NCBI RefSeq assembly: GCF_042676145.1 | Contig: NZ_JBHTJW010000002.1 | Location: 744,001-808,000 of the forward strand | DNA length: 64,000 bases | Reading direction: 5' to 3' | Source of the DNA: Methylophilus glucosoxydans | GTDB taxonomy: Bacteria; Pseudomonadota; Gammaproteobacteria; Burkholderiales; Methylophilaceae | Part shown: piece by piece, positions 1-8,642 of the stretch | Layout: each line of letters starts with the position of its first letter | How positions within the stretch are numbered: the stretch's first letter is position 1 | The notes under the pieces: model-generated | Database searches by the model: none | The model's input: the letters and a program-made list of their open reading frames with translations, nothing else | Told to the model about the DNA's origin: nothing | Made by a program: the position numbers and the translations under genes

Positions 1-555
1 GCGGATGGGCGTAAAGTAGCCGACAAAACTCAAGCCGGTGATCAGTGAAAAGCCGAGCCAGACCGAGTGTTTACTTAATTTGAGGCCAGTTTTGCGTAGC
101 CCCCAGGGTTGGGCATCCAGCTTTTGCCTGGCCAGGCGGTCGCCTTCTATGCGGCGTTCCATCCATAAGAAAATTTCGGTATACACCGACTGCGGGCAAG
201 AAAAGCCACACCAGAGCCGGCCTGCCACCGCTGTAAACAAAAATAATCCGACCGCACAAATGATCAGTAGCATGGCCAGATAAAACAGGTCCTGTGGAAA
301 GATCACCAGGCCAAACAGATAAAAGCGATGCGTATCAATATCGAGCAAGAACGCCTGGCGGCCGCCATATTGCAGCCAGGGCAAACCGTAAAACACCAGT
401 TGTGTGGCCCAGATCATGAACCAGCGCCAGTTTTTAAAATAGCCGCTGACACTGCGCGGGTAGACTTTGCTGGTTTTCTGATACAGCGAAATCGTTTGTT
501 CGCTGGCAGGGGCAGCCACAATCGGGATCACGGGTTTGCTACGAGAGACGGTCAT
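1..555 (-). CDS. ccoG: Cytochrome c oxidase accessory protein CcoG, N-terminal part
   Basis: Partial gene that runs off the left edge; 185 residues are visible. CcoG (FixG/RdxA) is a membrane ferredoxin-like protein that helps assemble cbb3-type cytochrome oxidase, probably by handling and reducing copper. The visible part has a polar N-terminus, a first membrane segment near residues 44-62, further hydrophobic segments near 78-112, and the family signature CGFSCPQSVYTE at 116-127, whose cysteines 116 and 120 are conserved in CcoG. A last hydrophobic segment begins near 166. The two 4Fe-4S motifs expected further on lie outside the window. The ATG at 555-553 gives the usual short soluble head. 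The family assignment is secure from the signature. Confidence 0.9.
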   Translation of the reverse strand, partial: MTVSRSKPVIPIVAAPASEQTISLYQKTSKVYPRSVSGYFKNWRWFMIWATQLVFYGLPWLQYGGRQAFLLDIDTHRFYLFGLVIFPQDLFYLAMLLIICAVGLFLFTAVAGRLWCGFSCPQSVYTEIFLWMERRIEGDRLARQKLDAQPWGLRKTGLKLSKHSVWLGFSLITGLSFVGYFTPIR

Positions 556-667
556 ACAGGCACTCAATCTTGATGAAGACGTGTGCAGTGTAGAGGCTGG
601 AGGTTATTTTAAACAGATTCAGTTTTTAAATAAAAAACCATATCAGATGGGCTGGGTTGTTCGTTGG

Positions 668-2071
668 CTATTGCATCCACTGCCCCAGAGTCTCTATCGC
701 CTGCCTGTGCTCTGCATTGAGTGGGTGGCCATAGTTCAGGCGCACATATCCGGCATATTGCTGTTGCGAGGAAAACAAGTGTCCAGGGGCGAGGCTGATA
801 TTGTGCTGGATGGCTTGCTGAAACAACCCGAGGCTATCCTGATGGCCGGGCAGTTGCAGCCATAAGAAATAGCCGCCTTGCGGCAGGGTGTAGCGCACCT
901 CAGCAGGAAAGGATTGATGGATGGCTTGGGTGAACTGCAACTGTTGCAACATGAGCTGGTGACGCAGTTGGCGCAAGTGTTTGTCGTAACCGCCTTTCGC
1001 CAGATAGCTGGCCAGGGCCAGCTGTGCCGGAATCGAGGTCGCCAGGGTCGTGGAGAGTTTGAGGCGCGTGATGGTTTCGCTGAAGCGCCCGGCGGAAACC
1101 CAGCCGACGCGGTATCCGGGCGCGAGCGATTTTGAAAATGAACTGCAATGCATGACCCAGCCGTCGTTGTCCCAAGTCTTGGCCGGTAAAGGCCGCTGTT
1201 TGCCAAAATACAATTCGCGGTAGACGTCATCCTCAATCAGCGGTAACCGGTGACGGGTAATCAGGGCCACCAGCGCCTGTTTTTTCGGCTCCGGCATCAG
1301 GCTGCCGGTCGGGTTCTGAAAATTGGTCATGAGCCAGCACGCTTTGGGGTGATGCTGAAGGATTGCTTGCTCAAGTGCCACCAGGTCTATGCCCAGCTCA
1401 GGGTCACTAGGCACCTCGATGGCTTTCAGCCCCATGCGCTCGATGGCTTGCAACGCGGCATAAAAACTGGGCGATTCGATGATCACGCTATCGCCCGGTT
1501 GCGTGACCGCGGCCAGGCATAAGTTCAGTGCTTCCATGGCGCCATTGGTCACCACGATCTCATGCGGATCCGTCGGCTTGCCGTCCAGCTGGTAGCGTAA
1601 GGCGATCTGCCGCCGCAGCTCGACATCGCCCTGGCCGATATCACTGACGGTCAGTTGGGGCTGCATGCGCCGCACCGTGCTGGCCATATGGTCGGCCAGT
1701 CTGGCAAGCGGGAACAGGGACGGGCTTGGGAACGCCGAGCCAAACGGGATTTGTTGCGGGTCTTTGATACGCTCCAGCAACGTGAACACCAGATCGCTGA
1801 CTTGCAGTTTGGTCGGGTGGCTGGCATTGTGAGCTGCTTGTGGCAGCAGGCGCTCGCTGCGTAACGGCCCCGCCACATAGTAACCAGAGCGCGGGCGCGT
1901 CACAATCAGGCCGCGGGCCTCCAGCAGATAATATGCCTGAAACACGGTCGAAGCATTCACCTGTTTGCTGGCCTGGATGTGCCGGATAGAAGGCAGTTTG
2001 TCTCCCCGCTTGAGCAAGCCTTGCTGAATTGCACTGGCGATCTCTTCGGCAATCATTTCGTATTTTTTCAA
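668..2071 (-). CDS. MocR-family (GntR-aminotransferase fusion) transcriptional regulator
   Basis: This 467-residue protein has the MocR/PdxR layout: an N-terminal GntR winged helix (about residues 1-72, with the SIRHIQASKQVNASTV helix-turn-helix) joined to a fold-type I aminotransferase-like domain (about 110-465). The PLP-lysine region SSFSKSLAPGYRVGW and the NFQNPTG substrate-site motif are present, so the cofactor is probably bound. Family members sense PLP or amino-compound aldimines and control vitamin B6, GABA or taurine genes. Neither neighbour is a B6 or GABA gene, so the target is unknown; the gene is transcribed alone. The start at 2071 gives the normal short lead into the winged helix. 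Confidence 0.88.
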   Translation of the reverse strand: MKKYEMIAEEIASAIQQGLLKRGDKLPSIRHIQASKQVNASTVFQAYYLLEARGLIVTRPRSGYYVAGPLRSERLLPQAAHNASHPTKLQVSDLVFTLLERIKDPQQIPFGSAFPSPSLFPLARLADHMASTVRRMQPQLTVSDIGQGDVELRRQIALRYQLDGKPTDPHEIVVTNGAMEALNLCLAAVTQPGDSVIIESPSFYAALQAIERMGLKAIEVPSDPELGIDLVALEQAILQHHPKACWLMTNFQNPTGSLMPEPKKQALVALITRHRLPLIEDDVYRELYFGKQRPLPAKTWDNDGWVMHCSSFSKSLAPGYRVGWVSAGRFSETITRLKLSTTLATSIPAQLALASYLAKGGYDKHLRQLRHQLMLQQLQFTQAIHQSFPAEVRYTLPQGGYFLWLQLPGHQDSLGLFQQAIQHNISLAPGHLFSSQQQYAGYVRLNYGHPLNAEHRQAIETLGQWMQ

Positions 2072-2183
2072 GCCATGGTCCTGACAGGGAGGTTATCTGA
2101 TATGGTCAATTTAAAGCAAACTGCCTCTGTGATGCAACCAGCGTAGGCGTTAAGCTTGACCTTTTCAGCAGGCGGCAGGACCA

Positions 2184-2528
2184 ATGACTGACACAGGGGA
2201 AATTAATACGGGGGTTGAGCAAATGACTCAGCACAACAAAAAGCTGTACGGTGTCACATTGCGAGATGGTCGGTCGTTACAGCTTGCCGTGCAAGATATG
2301 TTTACCGTGCAATTAATACAACACAGCCGGGTTCTGCTCAATGTGCGATTTCAGCCTTTGAGCTCGCTGAATAATCTGGAAATGCAACCGGTGTATCGGG
2401 TGGCGGACATGCAAATGGGCAAGCAGATAGATCCCGTGCTGGAAGAGGAGTTGCTCATGTGCGTGTTTGCAGTCTACCGCTATTACACACGTGGCAGTAT
2501 TCGTCACTGGCGATCTAGGGTAAACTAG
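2184..2528 (+). CDS. Hypothetical protein, about 114 aa
   Basis: I do not recognise this protein. It is a small soluble product with no signal peptide or membrane segment. Its middle (about residues 22-75) reads as alternating beta strands around a TLRDGRSLQLAVQD stretch and a MQPVYRVADMQMG stretch; the C-terminus is basic (HWRSRVN). The ATG at 2184 follows an AGGACCA stretch; an internal ATG at 2223 would give a 101-residue protein that begins just before the conserved-looking part and is equally possible. It lies alone between the MocR regulator and the rplU promoter. Codon use looks like the neighbours', so I believe it is a real gene. Confidence 0.5.
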   Translation: MTDTGEINTGVEQMTQHNKKLYGVTLRDGRSLQLAVQDMFTVQLIQHSRVLLNVRFQPLSSLNNLEMQPVYRVADMQMGKQIDPVLEEELLMCVFAVYRYYTRGSIRHWRSRVN

Positions 2529-2597
2529 CCGCTTTGGTGCCAGCGCTGGCTGCCATCCACCGTTCCTGCACGCGATTGAAATGATGCATAAATATAT

Positions 2598-2625
2598 TTG
2601 CATTCCCGAATAAATTGCGTATAAT
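2598..2625 (+). promoter_or_regulatory. Sigma-70 type promoter of rplU-rpmA
   Basis: A perfect TATAAT (2620-2625) lies 16 bases after TTGCAT (2598-2603), in an AT-rich gap 38 bases ahead of the rplU start. It fits a strong constitutive promoter for the ribosomal operon; the assignment rests on sequence only. Confidence 0.6.
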
Positions 2626-2662
2626 TGCGGGTTCTTTAAAAGGCGATGTTTAAGGCATTATT

Positions 2663-2977
2663 ATGTACGCAGTGATTAAAACAGGTGGCAAACAGTACAA
2701 AGTAGCCGCTGGTGACAAAGTAAAAGTTGAGAAATTGACTGGCGACGTTGGCTCCACAGTAGTGATCGACAAAGTGTTGTTGATTGCAGACGGCGAGACA
2801 ACTACGATTGGTGCACCGTTGGTAGCTGGTGCAAAAGTGAATGCCACAGTGGTTTCACATGGCCGTGGTGACAAAGTGATGATCTTCAAAATGCGTCGTC
2901 GTAAGCACTACCGCAAGACGCAAGGTCATCGTCAGAGCTACACAGAAATTCAAATCGACACTATTTCAGCAAAATAA
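2663..2977 (+). CDS. rplU: 50S ribosomal protein L21
   Basis: L21 binds 23S rRNA in the large subunit. The 104-residue length is standard for bacteria, and it opens with the family's MYAVIKTGGKQYKVAAGD signature. The C-terminal part KMRRRKHYRKTQGHRQ is the basic rRNA-binding tail. It is the first gene of the conserved rplU-rpmA-obgE block, 47 bases ahead of rpmA, and is preceded by a strong promoter. Confidence 0.97.
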   Translation: MYAVIKTGGKQYKVAAGDKVKVEKLTGDVGSTVVIDKVLLIADGETTTIGAPLVAGAKVNATVVSHGRGDKVMIFKMRRRKHYRKTQGHRQSYTEIQIDTISAK

Positions 2978-3024
2978 GCACGTTCTGCTTGAGTAGAGCA
3001 GATTGCTAGAATAAGGAATCAAAC

Positions 3025-3282
3025 ATGGCACACAAAAAAGCAGGCGGTAGTTCACGTAACGGTCGCGACTCACAAGCCAAACGCCTGGGCGTTAAAGCCT
3101 TCGGTGAAACAGTTGTCAACGCGGGTAGCATCATCGTGCGTCAGCGCGGGACTAAAATGCACGCTGGTGAAAACGTTGGCATGGGCAAAGATCACACCCT
3201 GTATGCACTGGTAGAAGGCAAAGTTAAATTTGCTGTAAAAGGCGCATTGAAGCGTCATACCGTGAGCATCGAAGCGGTCTAA
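3025..3282 (+). CDS. rpmA: 50S ribosomal protein L27
   Basis: L27 reaches towards the peptidyl transferase centre with its N-terminus. The 85-residue protein starts MAHKKAGGSSRNGRDS, the typical unprocessed Gram-negative form, without the cleavable extension seen in Firmicutes. The ATG follows an AGAATAAGGAATC leader with a good ribosome site. It shares the transcript with rplU and is followed by a strong hairpin terminator. Confidence 0.97.
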   Translation: MAHKKAGGSSRNGRDSQAKRLGVKAFGETVVNAGSIIVRQRGTKMHAGENVGMGKDHTLYALVEGKVKFAVKGALKRHTVSIEAV

Positions 3283-3295
3283 TCGCACTTTTATG

Positions 3296-3326
3296 AAAAA
3301 AGCCCTGTCGCTTGACGGGGCTTTTT
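3296..3326 (+). terminator. Rho-independent terminator after rpmA
   Basis: GC-rich stem GCCCTGTC/GACGGGGC with flanking A and T runs, placed 14 bases after the rpmA stop codon. It separates the ribosomal pair from obgE. Confidence 0.85.
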
Positions 3327-3494
3327 ACTTTATAGTTATCAGATTGTAGCCTTGTATGGTTGTGCGCTGGATTGTCCGCGCGCAGTGAGAAATTTTAAGA
3401 TGCAGTGCAAGGCGCACGGTAGGCCCAAGCTTGCAATACACACAGGTTTTGAGCACCGAGTTACGCAGTAATGCGCTTAAAGGCAAATTGAATC

Positions 3495-4547
3495 ATGAAG
3501 TTTATTGACGAAGCGACCATCAAAGTCTACGCCGGTGACGGCGGCAACGGTGTTGCCACGTTCCGCCGTGAGAAATACGAGCCTATGGGCGGCCCTAATG
3601 GCGGCGACGGTGGCCGTGGTGGTTCCATCTTTGTCATTGCAGACCGCAATATTAATACCCTGGTCGATTACCGTTACACACGGACCTTCAAAGCCGAGCG
3701 TGGCGAAAACGGCAGCGGTTCGGATTGCTATGGCAAGGGGGGCGACGACATGATACTGCGTGTGCCTGTCGGCACGACCATCAGCGATAAGGCGACCGGC
3801 CAAATGATGGTGGATTTGAATACTGATGGCCAGAAGGTCCTGATTGCCAAAGGTGGCAACGGCGGTCTGGGGAATATCCATTTTAAAACCAGTACCAACC
3901 GTTCTCCACGTCAATGTACCAAGGGTGAGCCTGGTGAAGCTTTTGAGTTATATTTCGAACTGAAAGTATTGGCCGATGTGGGCTTGCTGGGGATGCCTAA
4001 TGCCGGTAAGTCGACGTTTATCCGCTCGGTGTCTGCCGCCAAGCCCAAGGTCGCCGATTATCCTTTTACCACATTGCACCCTAACCTCGGCGTGGTGCGG
4101 GTCGATAGCAATCGCAGCTTTGTGATTGCCGATGTGCCTGGCCTGATTGAGGGCGCGGCGGAGGGGGCTGGACTGGGACATCAGTTCCTGCGTCATTTGC
4201 AACGCACCTCCTTGCTGTTGCATTTGGTTGACATTGCGCCGTTTGATGAGAGTGTCGATCCGGTGCAAGAAGCCAAGGCCATCGTCAACGAGCTGAAAAA
4301 ATACGATCAAGAACTTTACGACAAACCCCGCTGGCTGGTGCTGAATAAGATTGATATGCTGGAAGACAGTGCGCAAAAAGTGGCTGACTTTATTAAAGCC
4401 TATGGCTGGGATGGACCGGTATTTCCTATCTCCGCCATTAGCGGTGTTGGTTGCCAGGCCTTGACCTATGCCATCATGGATCATATAGACCAGATGCGTG
4501 CGCAACGTGACCTTGAAGAGACCCCCGTCCAACCGATCACAGAATAG
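3495..4547 (+). CDS. obgE: Obg family GTPase
   Basis: Obg GTPases act in late 50S ribosome assembly and stress signalling. The 350-residue protein has the glycine-rich Obg fold (residues 1-158, with repeated GGxGG turns), then a GTPase domain: G1 GMPNAGKST at 166-174, the DVPGLIEGA G3 motif, and NKID as G4. The TGS-like or acidic C-terminal tail of some homologues is short here. It sits downstream of rplU-rpmA as in most proteobacteria, but after its own terminator, so it probably has a separate promoter in the 210-base gap. proB starts four bases after its stop codon. Confidence 0.96.
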   Translation: MKFIDEATIKVYAGDGGNGVATFRREKYEPMGGPNGGDGGRGGSIFVIADRNINTLVDYRYTRTFKAERGENGSGSDCYGKGGDDMILRVPVGTTISDKATGQMMVDLNTDGQKVLIAKGGNGGLGNIHFKTSTNRSPRQCTKGEPGEAFELYFELKVLADVGLLGMPNAGKSTFIRSVSAAKPKVADYPFTTLHPNLGVVRVDSNRSFVIADVPGLIEGAAEGAGLGHQFLRHLQRTSLLLHLVDIAPFDESVDPVQEAKAIVNELKKYDQELYDKPRWLVLNKIDMLEDSAQKVADFIKAYGWDGPVFPISAISGVGCQALTYAIMDHIDQMRAQRDLEETPVQPITE

Positions 4548-4551
4548 TTTT

Positions 4552-5673
4552 ATGAGCGTTTCACTCATACAAGACAGTAAAACCCTGATCGTCAAGGTGG
4601 GTTCCAGCCTGGTGACTAACAATGGTCAGGGCCTGGATAAGACGGCGATTGCCGCTTGGGCACAGCAAATCAGTGCCTTGGTCAAGCAAGGCAAACAAGT
4701 TGTGCTGGTCTCCAGTGGTGCGGTTGCCGAAGGCATGCAGCGACTGGGCTGGAAAAAGCGCCCGGTAGAGATCAATGAGCTGCAGGCCGCTGCGGCCGTT
4801 GGCCAAATGGGCCTGGTGCAAATGTATGAACAATGCTTTGCGCAACACGGGTTGCACACGGCGCAATTGCTGCTCACCCACGAAGATCTGGCCGACCGCA
4901 AGCGCTACCTCAATGCGCGCTCCACCTTGCGCACACTGCTAGACCTCAATGTCATCCCGATTATCAATGAAAACGATACGGTGGTGACTGAAGAAATCCG
5001 TTTCGGCGATAACGACACCCTGGGTGCGCTGGTGGCGAATCTGATTGAAGCAGATGCGCTGATCATCCTGACTGATCAAAAAGGCCTGTATTCCGCCGAT
5101 CCGCGTAAAGACCCGAATGCCGTGTTTATCAATTTTGAAACCGCAGGCAATCCTGCGCTCGAAAGCATGGCAGGCGGCGCAGGCAGCTCAGTGGGTACTG
5201 GCGGCATGTTAACCAAGATATTGGCCGCCAAGCGTGCCGCCAACAGTGGCGCACATACCGTGATTGCTTCAGGGCGCGAGCCGGAAGTGCTGGTGCGTTT
5301 GAGTCAGGGCGAGGCGATTGGGACGCACCTGCAAGCCGTGAGAATGAAAACGCTGGCTAAAAAGCAATGGCTGGCGGATCATCTGCGCGTGGGTGGTAAA
5401 TTGGTGCTGGATGACGGCGCAGTGAACGTCCTGACCAAAGAGGGTAAAAGCCTGCTGCCGATTGGCGTGGTGGATGTGCTAGGCCAGTTTGAGCGCGGCG
5501 ATGTGGTGGCTTGCGTCGATGCCGCGGGTAAGGAATGGGCACGAGGCATCGTCAATTACAATGCCAATGAAGTACGACGGATTAAACGTAAGCCCAGTAG
5601 TGAAATAGAAAGCGTGCTGGGGTATGTGGAAGAAAAAGAATTGATACACCGGGACAATCTGGTGTTGTTATAA
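4552..5673 (+). CDS. proB: Glutamate 5-kinase
   Basis: ProB phosphorylates glutamate in the first step of proline synthesis. The 373-residue protein has an amino-acid kinase domain (about 1-262, with VKVGSS at 14-19 binding phosphate and the INENDTV and GTGGM motifs) followed by a C-terminal PUA domain (about 280-370), the normal two-domain form. An upstream in-frame ATG at 4498 would overlap obgE; I prefer the ATG at 4552 because the alignment-like start MSVSLIQDSKTLIVKVGSS matches the family length. It is tightly coupled to obgE. proA is not in the window. Confidence 0.95.
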   Translation: MSVSLIQDSKTLIVKVGSSLVTNNGQGLDKTAIAAWAQQISALVKQGKQVVLVSSGAVAEGMQRLGWKKRPVEINELQAAAAVGQMGLVQMYEQCFAQHGLHTAQLLLTHEDLADRKRYLNARSTLRTLLDLNVIPIINENDTVVTEEIRFGDNDTLGALVANLIEADALIILTDQKGLYSADPRKDPNAVFINFETAGNPALESMAGGAGSSVGTGGMLTKILAAKRAANSGAHTVIASGREPEVLVRLSQGEAIGTHLQAVRMKTLAKKQWLADHLRVGGKLVLDDGAVNVLTKEGKSLLPIGVVDVLGQFERGDVVACVDAAGKEWARGIVNYNANEVRRIKRKPSSEIESVLGYVEEKELIHRDNLVLL

Positions 5674-5741
5674 GCAAACGTAGATGGCTGCAGAAGCGAT
5701 CTATGCATGACAAGTGAACACATTGATTAAAAGGTAACGGG

Positions 5742-6236
5742 ATGAGTAAACCTTTGGTAGCCATTATTATGGGGTCGGACAGTGACTGGCCGGTGATGAA
5801 AAATGCTGCACAAATGCTGGCAGACTTTGGTGTCGCTTATGAAGCGCGCGTGGTCTCTGCCCATCGTACGCCAGACCTGATGTTTGAGTTTGCTGAGTCT
5901 GCCGCAGGCAATGGCTTTCAGGTGATTATTGCCGGGGCGGGGGGCGCCGCACATTTGCCTGGCATGGTTGCAGCAAAAACCACCTTGCCAGTGTTGGGTG
6001 TGCCTGTGCCTTCCAAACATCTGCAAGGGCAAGACTCCCTGTTGTCCATCGTGCAAATGCCCAAGGGCATCCCGGTGGCGACCTTTGCCATTGGCGATGC
6101 CGGTGCGGCCAATGCTGGTTTGTTTGCGGTGGCGATGCTGGCCAATCAAGATCCGGTGTTAGCAGAAAAATTAACTACCTTCCGCAAAAAACAAGCTGAA
6201 AAAGTGCATGCAATGGAGTTGAGCGAAAAACCATGA
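5742..6236 (+). CDS. purE: N5-carboxyaminoimidazole ribonucleotide mutase
   Basis: PurE converts N5-CAIR to CAIR in purine synthesis. The 164-residue protein has the class I signatures: GSDSDW at 11-16 and SAHRTP at 39-44, plus the AGGAAHLPGM loop that closes the active site. The ATG follows AAGGTAACGGG. The gene overlaps purK by four bases (ATGA), so the two subunits of the two-step carboxylation are translationally coupled. Confidence 0.96.
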   Translation: MSKPLVAIIMGSDSDWPVMKNAAQMLADFGVAYEARVVSAHRTPDLMFEFAESAAGNGFQVIIAGAGGAAHLPGMVAAKTTLPVLGVPVPSKHLQGQDSLLSIVQMPKGIPVATFAIGDAGAANAGLFAVAMLANQDPVLAEKLTTFRKKQAEKVHAMELSEKP

Positions 6237-7381
6237 CATCATCCGTGATTCAACCTCCTGCCATGTTGGGCATGTTAGGCGGCGGCCAGCTGGGTCGCTT
6301 TTTTGTGATCGCAGCGCACGAGATGGGCTATAAAGTCACTGTGCTGGACCCTGACCAGAACAGTCCGGCAGGCATGATTGCCGATGTGCATTTATGTGCA
6401 GCCTATGACGATGCGGCCGCGCTGAAAACCATGGCGGAAACCTGTCAGGCCATCTCTACCGAATTTGAGAATGTACCGGCCGAGACGCTGGCTACCTTGG
6501 CTAAGTCTACCGTCGTGCATCCGAGCGCGGATGCGGTGGCGATTGCCCAGCATCGTGTGAAAGAAAAAACGTTCTTTAAAGAAGCTGGCTTGCCGGTGGG
6601 TCCGTTTGTGCCGGTGATGACGGAGAGCGACTTGCCCGCCGATGGTGAGATGTATCCTGCCGTGCTCAAAGTGGCGCGCTTCGGTTACGATGGTAAAGGT
6701 CAGGCGCGTGTTGCTAGCCGTGAGCAAGCGGTCGCTGCCTTTCAGGACTTTAAGCAAGAAGTCTGCGTGCTGGAGAAAATGCTGCCTTTGGACCTGGAAG
6801 TGTCTGTCGTGCTGGCGCGCGATGCGCACGGCCACATTGCCGCTTTCCCCACGGCAGAAAACAGCCATTTGAATGGCATTCTGGATGTCAGTATCGCCCC
6901 GGCGCGCTGTTCTGAAGTGATCAAAGCCAATGCGCAAGAGCTGGCCAAAAAACTGGCGACCAAGCTCAATTATGTCGGCGTATTGGGCGTTGAGTTTTTT
7001 GTGGTGGGCAACCAGTTGCTGGTGAACGAGATTGCGCCACGCCCTCACAATTCTGGCCATTACACTATCGATGCCTGTGTCACCAATCAGTTTGAACAGC
7101 AAGTGCGCGTGATCACCGGCCAAGCCTTGGGCAGTCCGCGCTTGCATAGCGATGCGGTCATGGTGAATATCCTGGGCGATAGCTGGCTGTACAGTGGTAA
7201 ACAGGTAGAGCCGGCTTGGGATAAAGCCTTTGCCCACGGCAACCTCAAAATGCATTTGTATGGCAAGCATGAACCGCGCAAAGGCCGCAAAATGGGCCAT
7301 TTCACGGTGATTGGCGATGATGCGCAGGCTGTGTTGAATGCCGCTAAAGTGGCGCGTAGCGAGTTACATATTGGTGAATAA
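6233..7381 (+). CDS. purK: N5-carboxyaminoimidazole ribonucleotide synthase
   Basis: PurK makes N5-CAIR from AIR, bicarbonate and ATP, the substrate of PurE. The 382-residue ATP-grasp protein begins with the pre-ATP-grasp GMLGGGQLGRF loop; the ATP-grasp core has the KVARFGYDGKGQ motif and the Mg-binding NEIAPRPHNSGHYTID segment. The start overlaps the purE stop. A strong terminator follows directly, closing the purEK operon. Confidence 0.96.
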   Translation: MTSSVIQPPAMLGMLGGGQLGRFFVIAAHEMGYKVTVLDPDQNSPAGMIADVHLCAAYDDAAALKTMAETCQAISTEFENVPAETLATLAKSTVVHPSADAVAIAQHRVKEKTFFKEAGLPVGPFVPVMTESDLPADGEMYPAVLKVARFGYDGKGQARVASREQAVAAFQDFKQEVCVLEKMLPLDLEVSVVLARDAHGHIAAFPTAENSHLNGILDVSIAPARCSEVIKANAQELAKKLATKLNYVGVLGVEFFVVGNQLLVNEIAPRPHNSGHYTIDACVTNQFEQQVRVITGQALGSPRLHSDAVMVNILGDSWLYSGKQVEPAWDKAFAHGNLKMHLYGKHEPRKGRKMGHFTVIGDDAQAVLNAAKVARSELHIGE

Positions 7382-7397
7382 CTGTTTGCCAGCGCCA

Positions 7398-7428
7398 TCA
7401 AAAAAGCCCGGTCATCCGGGCTTTTTTT
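7398..7428 (+). terminator. Terminator after purK
   Basis: Stem AGCCCGG/CCGGGCT with tetraloop-sized loop, an A run before and a seven-T run after it, 16 bases past the purK stop codon. Confidence 0.88.
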
Positions 7429-7446
7429 CGCTCTGAAGCAGGCAGG

Positions 7447-7953
7447 CTAGGAGAGGTTTGCCTGTACCTGCTTTCTAAATTCAAGCGGTGCAGCAATCAG
7501 GTCAAATGTTTCTTTGGTGCCGCCTGTGCCTGTGACGGTAATCGTCCCAAAGCCTAACACTCTGCCGAGGATGCTTTGATTGACGCCTATGCCCTCCACC
7601 TTATGGAGCAATACTTCCAGCGAGTGGCGTCTGATAAAGCCAATCTTGATCAGAACGCGTTTGTTGGTAATGGCAAATTCAGAGGTCTTGTAGCGGATAT
7701 AGCTGCTGATGCCACTGATTAAGGCCAGCAACAGGCCGAGCAGGCTGATCGCCCATAATAGCTGGTTGGATTGTGCCAAGCGCAGATTAAATGCGCATGC
7801 CAATACGCTCAACAACAAGTAGATGAAGGTATTCAGGAAAATAATCCAGTGCATCTGCGCGCGGTAAATCACCACTTCATTCTCAAGCAAGTTTTTGTCA
7901 ATAAAACTCAAAGGGCTCTCCTGGGCAAAGATTGCATTTTCAGCTGTGATCAT
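7447..7953 (-). CDS. PH domain-containing membrane protein (bPH2/DUF304 family)
   Basis: A 168-residue protein with two membrane segments (about residues 36-56 and 64-84) followed by a bacterial PH-like domain (about 86-165). The family signature is visible as the sequence leading from EFAITNKRVL through the GIGVNQSILGRVLGFGTI segment. Such proteins are small inner-membrane proteins of unknown function, with the PH fold facing the cytoplasm. It is a single gene, convergent with purK, and has no clear partners here. Confidence 0.8.
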   Translation of the reverse strand: MITAENAIFAQESPLSFIDKNLLENEVVIYRAQMHWIIFLNTFIYLLLSVLACAFNLRLAQSNQLLWAISLLGLLLALISGISSYIRYKTSEFAITNKRVLIKIGFIRRHSLEVLLHKVEGIGVNQSILGRVLGFGTITVTGTGGTKETFDLIAAPLEFRKQVQANLS

Positions 7954-8012
7954 AACAGCAACAGCGGTTTCGATAATGCGCTAGATCATCGTAATCAATA
8001 GATCAAGGCAAT

Positions 8013-8043
8013 AAAAAAGCCGGACATCTGTCCGGCTTTTTTA
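8013..8043 (-). terminator. Terminator after rpsT
   Basis: Perfect stem AAAGCCGGACA/TGTCCGGCTTT with A and T runs on both sides, 20 bases past the rpsT stop on the minus strand. Confidence 0.85.
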
Positions 8044-8062
8044 GTATGCACCCCTACTGAAA

Positions 8063-8434
8063 TTATTCAGCGGCTTTTTTCGCGCGAGGCTTGGCAGCTT
8101 TTTTAGCTGGTGCAGCTTCGGCTTTAGGGGCTGCTGCTTTTTTCACAGAAACCAAAGTTGCAGGTGCGTCACCGGACAATGCTTTGATTGCTGCAGTCAA
8201 ACGGCTCTTGTGACGAGCAGCTTTGTTTTTGTGAATGATTTTTTTGTCAGCGATACGGTCGATCACGCTGACATTTTCTTGGTAAGAAGCCACAGCAGCA
8301 GCTTTGTCACCAGATTGAATCGCTTTGATTACTTTTTTGATCGCAGTACGCAAAGTTGAACGTAACGCAGCGTTGTGCGCGTTAACTTTGACGGATTGGC
8401 GCGCGCGTTTGCGAGCTTGTGCGGTATTTGCCAT
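8063..8434 (-). CDS. rpsT: 30S ribosomal protein S20, with long Lys/Ala-rich tail
   Basis: S20 is a primary 16S rRNA binder. Residues 1-88 are the normal three-helix S20 (opening MANTAQARKRARQSVK and containing KKIIHKNKAARHKSRL). The protein then continues for about 35 residues as a lysine, alanine and proline tail with KKAAAPKAEAAPAKKAAK, giving 123 residues against the usual 86-90. Tails of this kind occur in several betaproteobacterial ribosomal proteins. It is divergent from murJ, as in related genomes. Confidence 0.95.
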   Translation of the reverse strand: MANTAQARKRARQSVKVNAHNAALRSTLRTAIKKVIKAIQSGDKAAAVASYQENVSVIDRIADKKIIHKNKAARHKSRLTAAIKALSGDAPATLVSVKKAAAPKAEAAPAKKAAKPRAKKAAE

Positions 8435-8642
8435 ATTCGTTTTATCCTGTAACTTTCAAAAGGGGTGTGATACGAAACCGTGCATCATACTGTTTTCGCT
8501 TTGTTTTTGCAAGATAAAAACGCATTTTCCTCGACTGCGGATGCCTGCATGGTAAAATCGGCCAAATTTTTAATCAGTCAGCCGTTCGTTGGGAGCGGCT
8601 CACGGTTAAAAAATAAACCAGGGCCTGTATTTTCCACCATTT

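Noticed and set aside
6392..7300. Long minus-strand frame (302 codons) opposite purK
   Set aside because: Mirror frame of a core gene with a composition typical of antisense frames; no ribosome site.
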